Positions 58,181 through 64,000 of a stretch of 64,000 bases of DNA are shown piece after piece. Within the stretch, counting starts at the first letter, position 1, and every line of letters starts with the position of its first letter. The notes below the pieces were generated by a model. The model saw only the letters and a program-made list of their open reading frames with translations, was not told the DNA's origin and ran no database searches. This DNA comes from Streptomyces sp. NRRL WC-3605 (GTDB lineage Bacteria > Actinomycetota > Actinomycetes > Streptomycetales > Streptomycetaceae): the NCBI RefSeq assembly GCF_001509795.1, contig NZ_LLZN01000056.1, positions 62,001-126,000 on the forward strand, read 5' to 3'. The translations under genes were made by a program, and so were the position numbers.

Positions 58181-58237
58181 ACCTAACGTTCGCCCTTGAA
58201 CGACCCACCAGGGCCGGCGGTGCGTTGGACGTTAGGT
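58181..58237. promoter_or_regulatory. Widely spaced inverted repeat upstream of the citrate transporter
   Basis: ACCTAACGT (58181-58189) and ACGTTAGGT (58229-58237) are perfect 9-bp inverted copies, 48 bp centre to centre. A smaller CGTTC/GAACG hairpin lies between them. Likely paired half-sites for a regulator acting over about 4.5 helical turns, just upstream of the start codon. Confidence 0.5.
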
Positions 58238-58307
58238 CCCTCCGAACGGCGTTAACAAGACGTCGGCTCGCGAGCAATAAGCGCAGAACTCCAGGTCAGA
58301 GCTTTGC

Positions 58308-60560
58308 TCAGGTCAACGCGCTGATCGTTTCGGCCACCGGGGACACCTCGACGGGCACGCCGTTGAGCACCGCGTTGCCGGACAGCGGGTCGAGCGCGCG
58401 GCCGTCGAGGAGCTGGTTGACGTTCACGCCGGGGTCGCCTGAGGCGTGGCCGAGCCGGGTGCCGGGGCGGTCGTGGCCCCAGCCGTGCGGGAGGCTCACC
58501 ACGCCGGGGCGCACGGCGTCGGTGACCTCGGCGGGCGCGGTCACCTCTCCCCCGGCGCCCTTCAGGCGTACGGGCGCCCCGTCGCGGACGCCGAGCCGTT
58601 CGGCGTCGTCGGGGTGGATGTGCAGGGTGCAGCGGTTGGAACCGCCGGTGAGGGCGGGCACGTTGTGCATCCAGCTGTTGTTGGAGCGCAGATGCCGGCG
58701 GCCGACCAGGACGAGCCCGTCGGGGCGCTCGCGCAGGGCCTCCCTGAGCCGGGGCAGGTCGCCCGCGATGGGCTCCGGCAGCAGCTCCACCTTGCCGCTG
58801 ACGGTCTTCAGCGGCTGCGGCAGCCGGGAGGCGAGGGGCCCGAGGTCGATGCCGTGCGGGTGGGCGAGGAGCCGGTCGAGGGTGAGCCCGTCCGGGCGGG
58901 CGCCGAAGCCGTCGCCGTAGGGGCCGAGGCGCAGCATCATGTCGAGGCGGCGCTCGGGGCCGCTGACGCCGGTGAGCTGCGCGGCGAGTTCCCGCGGGTC
59001 CCGGCCGTGCACCGGGGAGTGCGCTTCGGTGACGGCCTTGCCGAGGGTCTGCCCGATCACCATGTCGTCCACGGCGGCGGGGTCGGTGCCGTGCAGGCCG
59101 GTCGCGGCCAGGACGAGCCGGGCCATGATCTCGGTCTCGGCCATGCGGCCCGGCTCGAGCGGGACCGCGGGCCGGGTGTAGCGGACCTGGTTGCGCACGG
59201 CGAGGGTGTTGAAGGCGAAGTCGTGGTGCGGGCTCTGCGACGGCGGGGGCGGCGGGAGGACCACGTGCGCGTGCCGGGAGGTCTCGTTGAGGTAGGGGTC
59301 GACGCTGACCATGAACTCCAGGGAGTCCAGGGCCTTGTCGAGGCGGTCGCCGTCGGGGGCGGAGAGCACGGGGTTGGCGGCGACGGCGATCAGGGCGCGG
59401 ACGGGCGTGCCCTCGTCGGTGACGGTGTCGATCTCCTCGGCGAGGGCGGAGAGCGGCAGTTCGCCCTTGGCCTCGGGGTGGCCGCTCACCCGGGAGCGCC
59501 AGCGTCCGAGCGCGAAGCCGTGGCCGGGCCCGGCCGGGCGGGGCGTGCGGTCGGTGGCGGCCTGCGGGAAGAGGGCGCCGCCGGGGCGGTCGAGGTTGCC
59601 GGCGAGGAGGGTGCAGACGTCCACGAGCCAGCTGGCGAGGGTGCCGTGCGGGACGGTGCAGCTGCCGATGCGTCCGTAGACGGCGGCGGTGGGGGCGGCG
59701 GCGAGCTCCCGGGCGAGGGTCCGGATGGTGCCGGCGTCCACGTCGCACGCCCCCGCGACCGCCTCGGGCGTGAAGTCCCGCAGCGCGTCCCGGAGTTCGC
59801 CGAGGCCCTGGAGGTGGGCGGTCAGCTCCCCCGGATCGGCGAGGTCCTCCTCGAACAGGGTGTGCGCGATCGCCGCGAGGAGCAGCGCGTCCGTGCCGGG
59901 CCGGATGGCGATGTGCCGGTCGGCGAGCCGGGCGGTGCGGGTGCGGCGCGGGTCGACGACGGTGAGGGTGCCGCCGCGGGCCTTGAGGGCCTTCAGCCGG
60001 CCGGGGAAGTCGGGGGCGGTGCACAGACTGCCGTTGGACTCCAGCGGGTTGGCCCCGATCAGCAGCAGGTGCGCGGTGCGGTCGAGGTCCGGTACGGGGA
60101 TCGCGTTGGCGTCGCCGTAGAGGAGTCCGCTGGAGACGTGCTTGGGCATCTGGTCGACCGTGGAGGCGGTGAACAGGCTGCGGGTGCGCAGGCCGGCGAT
60201 GAGGACCGGCGGGTAGAGGGCGCCGGCCATCGTGTGCACGTTGGGGTTGCCGAGCACGATCCCTACGGAGTCCGGCCCGTCCCGCTCGACGACCGCGCGG
60301 AGGCCGGCGGCCACGGCGTCGAAGGCCTCCTCCCAGGTGGCCTCGCGCAGGACGCCGTCCCGGCGCACGAGCGGGGTGCGCAGCCGGTCGGGGTCCGCGT
60401 CGACGGCGCCGAAGGCGGCGCCCTTGGGGCAGATGAAGCCCTTGCTGAAGACGTCGTCGCGGTCGCCGCGGGCGCCGGTGACCTCGGTCCCCTCGATGGT
60501 GAGCGTCAGGCCGCAGGTGGCCTCGCACAGGGGGCAGATGCGCAGTGCGGTGCGGGACAC
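58308..60560 (-). CDS. Molybdopterin oxidoreductase (DMSO reductase superfamily), assimilatory/FDH-like
   Basis: 750 aa from GTG 60560 (GGGAGGA upstream). N-terminal [4Fe-4S] ligands Cys9, Cys12, Cys16 and Cys44 (RICPLCEATCG...GFICPKG). Bis-MGD binding segments follow: IGANPLESNGS, TVVDPRRTRTARLAD, YGRIGSCTVPHGTLASWLVDVCTLLAGN, and NNSWMHNVPALTGGSNRCTLHIH near the C-terminus. No Cys or selenocysteine is evident at the metal-ligand position, where ASTVDQMPKHVSSG occurs. The type is common in actinomycetes and annotated variously as formate dehydrogenase or nitrate reductase; substrate unknown. An operator and a repeat array lie upstream. Confidence 0.88.
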   Translation of the reverse strand: MSRTALRICPLCEATCGLTLTIEGTEVTGARGDRDDVFSKGFICPKGAAFGAVDADPDRLRTPLVRRDGVLREATWEEAFDAVAAGLRAVVERDGPDSVGIVLGNPNVHTMAGALYPPVLIAGLRTRSLFTASTVDQMPKHVSSGLLYGDANAIPVPDLDRTAHLLLIGANPLESNGSLCTAPDFPGRLKALKARGGTLTVVDPRRTRTARLADRHIAIRPGTDALLLAAIAHTLFEEDLADPGELTAHLQGLGELRDALRDFTPEAVAGACDVDAGTIRTLARELAAAPTAAVYGRIGSCTVPHGTLASWLVDVCTLLAGNLDRPGGALFPQAATDRTPRPAGPGHGFALGRWRSRVSGHPEAKGELPLSALAEEIDTVTDEGTPVRALIAVAANPVLSAPDGDRLDKALDSLEFMVSVDPYLNETSRHAHVVLPPPPPSQSPHHDFAFNTLAVRNQVRYTRPAVPLEPGRMAETEIMARLVLAATGLHGTDPAAVDDMVIGQTLGKAVTEAHSPVHGRDPRELAAQLTGVSGPERRLDMMLRLGPYGDGFGARPDGLTLDRLLAHPHGIDLGPLASRLPQPLKTVSGKVELLPEPIAGDLPRLREALRERPDGLVLVGRRHLRSNNSWMHNVPALTGGSNRCTLHIHPDDAERLGVRDGAPVRLKGAGGEVTAPAEVTDAVRPGVVSLPHGWGHDRPGTRLGHASGDPGVNVNQLLDGRALDPLSGNAVLNGVPVEVSPVAETISALT

Positions 60561-60611
60561 GGGTCCTCCCGGGGTGGGTGACGGCGGCGGTGCGCGCCGC
60601 CGTGCGCCGAG

Positions 60612-60627
60612 CATACCGACCGGTACG
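60612..60627. promoter_or_regulatory. CATACCGACCGGTACG operator candidate upstream of the molybdopterin enzyme
   Basis: It shares the 13-base core CATACCGACCGGT with the site at 38081-38096 and all but one base of that core with 32611-32629. It is 52 bp upstream of the oxidoreductase start and 154 bp downstream of the tetR stop. Which TetR binds it is open. Confidence 0.55.
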
Positions 60628-60636
60628 CACGGTGGG

Positions 60637-60795
60637 GAGCCCTAGGGCCGGGCGGCAGCCGTCGGTCCAGCGGTGAGGAGCACTCGGACCGGGCGGCAGC
60701 CACGGGTCCAGCGATGGGGAGCCCTCGGGCCGGGCGGCGACCGTCCCACGGTGGCGAGCCGTCGGGCAGGGCGGCGGCCCTCAGTCCAGCACCCG
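60637..60795. repeat. Four-copy tandem repeat, about 41 bp, running into the tetR 3' end
   Basis: Copies start with GAGC at 60637, 60678, 60719 and 60756 (periods 41, 41, 37). Each reads roughly GAGCCCTCGGGCCGGGCGGC, then GCC-N5-GTCCAGC. The fourth copy includes the tetR stop and last codons (from 60781), so the array looks like successive duplications of that gene end into the spacer. Confidence 0.8.
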
Positions 60796-61386
60796 GCCCA
60801 GATACGCCCCGAGCAGTTCCCGCGCCTCCTGGAGGATCCGCTCGTCGCCCTCCGGCGCCATGCGGAAGGCGAGGTGGACCAGGGTGTCGGCGGTCTCCAC
60901 GGCGACGAGGAAGGTCCGGCGCAGGTCGTCGTCCGGTTCCTGGCCGAGATGGCCGGCGAGCAGGTCGGTGAGCCGGTCGGCGACGCGGCGGTTGGGCTCG
61001 CCCCGGGTGCCGACCGGGATCTGGTTGCCGAAGTCGACGAGGGAGAACCCGGGCGCGGTGCGCTTCATGGCCACGTACTCGTCCAGGAGGGCGTCCAGCG
61101 CGGCCTGCCAGCCACCGCCGCCGGCCTCCTTCAGGCGCTCGGTGACGCGGACGCTGTAGCGCTCCAGGTTGCGCTGGGCCAGGGCGTCGGCCATCTGGCG
61201 CTTGTTGCCGAAGAACCGGTAGACCGAGCCGATGGGGACGCCCGCGCGCTGCGCCACGGCCCGGGTGCTCAGGTCGTCGTAGCCGACCTCGTCGAGGAGG
61301 TCGGCGCAGGCGTCCAGGATCCTGGTGAGCCGTTCGGCGCTGCGCCGCTGCACGGGCGCCCGGCGGAGCGATGCGGGATGGGGCAC
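60781..61386 (-). CDS. TetR-family regulator
   Basis: 201 aa from GTG 61386. After a short basic start (PHPASLRRAPVQRRSAERL), helix-turn-helix RILDACADLLDEVGYDDLSTRAVAQRAGVPIGSVYRFFGNKRQMADAL, then a helical ligand domain (PGFSLVDFGNQIPVGTRGEPNRRV). By synteny it could be the ortholog of the pleiotropic TetR SCO1712 of S. coelicolor, but this is from memory. It lies upstream of, and parallel to, the molybdopterin oxidoreductase gene, separated by the repeat array and an operator. Confidence 0.87.
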   Translation of the reverse strand: MPHPASLRRAPVQRRSAERLTRILDACADLLDEVGYDDLSTRAVAQRAGVPIGSVYRFFGNKRQMADALAQRNLERYSVRVTERLKEAGGGGWQAALDALLDEYVAMKRTAPGFSLVDFGNQIPVGTRGEPNRRVADRLTDLLAGHLGQEPDDDLRRTFLVAVETADTLVHLAFRMAPEGDERILQEARELLGAYLGRVLD

Positions 61387-61451
61387 GCTCTCATGATGCC
61401 CCTGGGCCGCGCCCCGGCGAACATCGGCCCCCGGGCACCCGGCGCACCCCG

Positions 61452-61976
61452 TCACGGGGCGGGGCTGCCCGTCGCCTCCGCCTCGGAGGCGGTGATGTCG
61501 GCCGTCCGCTCGACGGGCTCGTCGCCCACGGCCCACACCGTGCCGTCGTCGGCGTAGAGCCGGACGGTGACCTGGTGGGTGCCGCGCGGGACGAGGGAGG
61601 CGGGGATGCGGTACCGGTCGGTGCGCAGCTCGGTGACGAGGCGGCCGTCCACGAGGAGGTGGGCCGTGCCCCGCCCGGCGGCCGGCGCCGGGTGGGCGTC
61701 CGCGGACGAGAAGCGGAAGTTGCGCAGAGTCAGCCGGACGTCCCAGTCGCCCGCGCGGCCCGGGTCGGGCTGCACCTCGATGCCGACGCCGGGCGCGTCC
61801 TTCTCCTCGACCTCGCGGTAGTGCCGGCCCTCACCGTCCGTGTCGTCCAGGACCTTGCCGACGGGCGAGGAGTTGATGCCGTCCCGGCCTCCGGGCGTGC
61901 CGGAGCCGCAGGCGGCCGATCCGGCCAGCAGGAGGGCGGCCACGAGGGCCGCGGAAAGGGACCGTGTCCACGACAT
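61452..61976 (-). CDS. Putative lipoprotein
   Basis: 174 aa. The N-terminal signal SLSAALVAALLLAGSAACGS ends in a probable lipobox with lipidated Cys23. The exported part is one beta-rich domain (DWDVRLTLRNFRFSSADAHP; GTAHLLVDGRLVTELRTDRYRIP; GTHQVTVRLYADDGTVWAVG), resembling a copper- or immunoglobulin-like accessory fold without obvious metal ligands. Function unknown. Upstream is hmgA in the opposite direction; tetR lies 65 bp downstream on the same strand. Confidence 0.78.
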   Translation of the reverse strand: MSWTRSLSAALVAALLLAGSAACGSGTPGGRDGINSSPVGKVLDDTDGEGRHYREVEEKDAPGVGIEVQPDPGRAGDWDVRLTLRNFRFSSADAHPAPAAGRGTAHLLVDGRLVTELRTDRYRIPASLVPRGTHQVTVRLYADDGTVWAVGDEPVERTADITASEAEATGSPAP

Positions 61977-62117
61977 GTCTGGAGACTAGAACACGGGTCT
62001 GACAGCCCGGATCCCCCTTGAGTCGGGTCCGTGTCCACCTCGCGGCGTAGGCGGTCCGGGGCTCCGCGGATCTTCCCGGACGAGTCGGGCGGGTCTCTTG
62101 CGCGCGGGAAATCGCAA

Positions 62118-62137
62118 TCCTACGGTGAAGCATAGGA
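62118..62137. promoter_or_regulatory. Inverted repeat in the hmgA promoter
   Basis: TCCTA (62118-62122) and TAGGA (62133-62137) form a short perfect inverted repeat within the sequence between -45 and -20 of the hmgA start. TAGGAA could also serve as a -10 element. A candidate site for the GntR-type regulator encoded downstream. Confidence 0.35.
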
Positions 62138-62159
62138 ATCTGATCGCAAGGGAGCGAGC

Positions 62160-63476
62160 ATGAGCGGGGACGCACGGAAGACCGCCGAGGGCCTGTCCTA
62201 TCTGTCCGGGTTCGGCAACGAGCACAGCTCGGAGGCGGTGCCGGGTGCCCTCCCCGAGGGCCGCAACTCCCCCCAGCGCGCCCCGCTGGGCCTGTACGCG
62301 GAGCAGCTCAGCGGTTCGGCGTTCACCGAGCCGAGGGCGCACAACCGCCGCTCGTGGCTCTACCGCATCCGCCCCTCGGCCCAGCACCCGGCGTTCACCC
62401 GCACCGGCAACGGCGCGCTCCGCACGGCCCCCTTCACCGAGACGGTGCCGGACCCGAACCGGCTGCGCTGGAACCCGCTGCCCGAGCCGGCCCCGGGCAC
62501 CGACTTCCTGGCCGGACTGTGGACGCTCGGCGGCAACGGCGACGCCACCCAGCGCGCCGGGATGGCCGTGCACCTGTACCACGCCAGCGCCTCCATGGAG
62601 CGGGTCTTCAGCGACGCCGACGGCGAGCTGCTGATCGTCCCGGAGCGCGGCGGGCTGCTGCTGCGCACCGAGTTCGGTCTCCTCCATGTGGAGCCGGGAC
62701 ACATCGCGCTGATCCCCCGTGGGGTCCGCTTCCGTGTGGAGCTGCTGGACGACTCCGCCCGGGGTTATGTGTGCGAGAACTATGGCGCCCCGTTCCAGTT
62801 GCCCGACCTGGGCCCGATCGGCGCCAACGGCCTCGCGAACGCCCGGGACTTCAAGGCACCGGTGGCCGCGTACGAGGACACCCAGGGCCCGGTGGAGGTG
62901 GTGAACAAGTTCTGCGGGAACCTGTGGACCGCGACCTACGACCACTCCCCGCTCGACGTGGTCGCCTGGCACGGCAACCATGTGCCGTACGTCTACGATC
63001 TGCGCCGTTTCAATGTGATCGGCACCATCTCCTACGACCACCCCGACCCGTCGATCTTCACGGTGCTGACGTCCCCGTCGGACACCCCCGGCCTCGCGGG
63101 CGTCGACTTCGTGGTCTTCGCGCCGCGCTGGCTGGTCGGCGAGGACACCTTCCGGCCGCCGTACTTCCACCGGAACGTGATGAGCGAGTACATGGGCCTG
63201 GTCGAGGGCGCGTACGACGCTAAGGCGGAGGGCTTCGTGCCCGGCGGCGGTTCGCTGCACAACATGATGTCCGCGCACGGCCCGGACCGGGAGACGTTCG
63301 ACCGCGCGAGCGCCGCCGAGCTGAAGCCGCAGAAGATCGACGACGGTCTGGCGTTCATGTTCGAGACCCGCTGGCCGGTGACGCTCACCCCCCAGGCGGC
63401 GGGCGCCGAGCACCTGCAGCGGCGGTACGACGACGTCTGGGACGGCCTGGAGCGTCACTTCCGTCCGTTGCGCTGA
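62160..63476 (+). CDS. hmgA: Homogentisate 1,2-dioxygenase
   Basis: 438 aa. Opens the aromatic ring of homogentisate with O2 to maleylacetoacetate, the key step of tyrosine/phenylalanine breakdown. Family stretches: [21 protein letters not shown] at the start, [18 protein letters not shown], and the Fe(II) site with His/Glu in the C-terminal half ([36 protein letters not shown]). The C-terminal [15 protein letters not shown] is typical. ATG 62160 after AAGGGAG. A GntR gene follows after 27 bp, presumably its regulator. Position matches S. coelicolor SCO1715. Confidence 0.97.
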   Translation: MSGDARKTAEGLSYLSGFGNEHSSEAVPGALPEGRNSPQRAPLGLYAEQLSGSAFTEPRAHNRRSWLYRIRPSAQHPAFTRTGNGALRTAPFTETVPDPNRLRWNPLPEPAPGTDFLAGLWTLGGNGDATQRAGMAVHLYHASASMERVFSDADGELLIVPERGGLLLRTEFGLLHVEPGHIALIPRGVRFRVELLDDSARGYVCENYGAPFQLPDLGPIGANGLANARDFKAPVAAYEDTQGPVEVVNKFCGNLWTATYDHSPLDVVAWHGNHVPYVYDLRRFNVIGTISYDHPDPSIFTVLTSPSDTPGLAGVDFVVFAPRWLVGEDTFRPPYFHRNVMSEYMGLVEGAYDAKAEGFVPGGGSLHNMMSAHGPDRETFDRASAAELKPQKIDDGLAFMFETRWPVTLTPQAAGAEHLQRRYDDVWDGLERHFRPLR

Positions 63477-63503
63477 CCGATCCGCGGAAGGTACGGATAG
63501 CCC

Positions 63504-64000
63504 GTGACCCCCTTCGCCCCGGACTCCATCGTCCTGAACCGCAAACTGCCGCTCTGGTACCAGGTGTCGCAGTCGCTGCGCGCCTCCATACTGGGCCGCC
63601 GGCCGCAGGACCCGTTGCGCCTGCCCACCGAGGAGCAGCTCGCGGAGCACTACGGCGTGAGCGTGCTGACGATGCGCCAGGCCCTGAAGGAGCTGGAGGA
63701 CGAGGGGCTGATCACACGGCACCGGCGGCGCGGCACCTTCATCGAGCCGGACGCCCGCCGGGGCGCCCCCGTGCGGCTGCTCGGCTCGGTGGACGCGATC
63801 GTGGCCCAGCAGTCCGGCATGACGGCCGAACTGCTGGAACACGGCCCGGCCCCGGTACCCGCCGAGGTCGCCGAGCACTTCCCGGACCTCGACGAGGTGG
63901 CGGCGTACCACCGGCTGCGCAGCGACGGGACGACGGGCGAGCCGACCAACCACGCCCGCAACTACGTCCGTCCCGAACTGGCCGCGCGCATCGACCCGGA
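63504..64000 (+). CDS. GntR-family (HutC-type) regulator, 5' part
   Basis: 165 codons before the window ends; GTG 63504 with GGAAGG about 13 bases upstream. N-terminal winged helix: LNRKLPLWYQVSQSLRASIL, then LPTEEQLAEHYGVSVLTMRQALKELEDEGLITRHRRRGTFIE. The start of a UTRA-type effector domain follows (VRLLGSVDAIVAQQ...YHRLRSDGTTGEPTNHARNYV). Same direction as hmgA with 27 bp between, so probably cotranscribed, and likely to regulate homogentisate breakdown. Confidence 0.88.
   Translation, partial: MTPFAPDSIVLNRKLPLWYQVSQSLRASILGRRPQDPLRLPTEEQLAEHYGVSVLTMRQALKELEDEGLITRHRRRGTFIEPDARRGAPVRLLGSVDAIVAQQSGMTAELLEHGPAPVPAEVAEHFPDLDEVAAYHRLRSDGTTGEPTNHARNYVRPELAARIDP

Noticed and set aside
1-64000. 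Biosynthetic gene cluster, defence system, prophage or other mobile island
   Set aside because: No PKS/NRPS/terpene core, restriction, CRISPR, toxin-antitoxin, transposase or phage structural gene was recognised; composition and gene order look like the conserved Streptomyces core.

Overview
This is a uniformly GC-rich actinobacterial chromosome segment, almost certainly Streptomyces. The evidence is very high third-position GC, many GTG starts, chaplin genes, the mycothiol ligase gene mshC, an F420-dependent-type oxidoreductase, and a gene order that (from memory) follows the S. coelicolor core from about SCO1659 (glpF) past SCO1660/61 (glpK, glpD), SCO1674/75 (chpC, chpH), SCO1678-80 (gluconate) and SCO1697 (soxR) to SCO1715 (hmgA). 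I see no island of different base composition, no insertion sequence, no prophage and no CRISPR array.

Layout. 1-3.5 kb: glycerol operon glpF(end)-glpK-glpD with a terminator. 3.7-9.2 kb: a FadR-type regulator, a PAC2 protein, then mshC with three small conserved actinobacterial genes (kinase-like protein, DUF3090 protein, histidine phosphatase). 9.3-16.7 kb: CorA transporter, ferritin-like protein, LLM oxidoreductase, aldo/keto reductase, a RecD2-like protein with decayed helicase motifs, and small acidic and DUF5703 proteins. 16.8-18.1 kb: chaplins chpC (collagen-like stalk, sortase signal) and chpH. 18.2-25.8 kb: M20 peptidase, tRNA-Leu(GAG), YchJ-type protein, gluconate operon (gntR / gntK-gntP), a secreted protein, and a molybdenum oxidoreductase/cytochrome b pair. 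25.9-32.5 kb: APC permease, DMT transporter, Nudix hydrolase, two DUF202 membrane proteins, a quinone oxidoreductase and a 28% histidine protein.

32.6-38.1 kb is the most interesting block: a phosphotransferase plus an acyl-CoA dehydrogenase of the ACAD10/11 type, converging on an SDR-acyl-CoA synthetase-TetR operon. Both promoters carry a shared CATACCGAC operator. The gene set matches the logic of 4-hydroxyacid (Lva-type) catabolism. 38.2-43.9 kb: a NamZ-type muramidase, a penicillin acylase, a zinc-ribbon protein and a BKACE enzyme. 44-52.4 kb: soxR, a MaoC dehydratase with a TetR regulator (shared CTAAGC operator), and an acyl-CoA dehydrogenase/TetR pair whose operator AAACTA-N7-TAGTTT recurs exactly at the aldehyde/alcohol dehydrogenase operon 5 kb away. 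52.5-64 kb: an orphan sugar-type ABC ATPase, a frameshifted class F sortase with a membrane-anchored secreted partner, an MFS exporter and a CitMHS citrate transporter, a molybdopterin oxidoreductase, a TetR regulator, a lipoprotein, hmgA and the start of a GntR regulator.

Functionally the window is mostly carbon-source uptake and oxidation (glycerol, gluconate, citrate, acyl-CoAs, homogentisate), each unit with a local one-component regulator, plus cell-surface genes. A recurring oddity is three minus-strand genes whose stop codon lies inside a short tandem duplication running into the downstream spacer.
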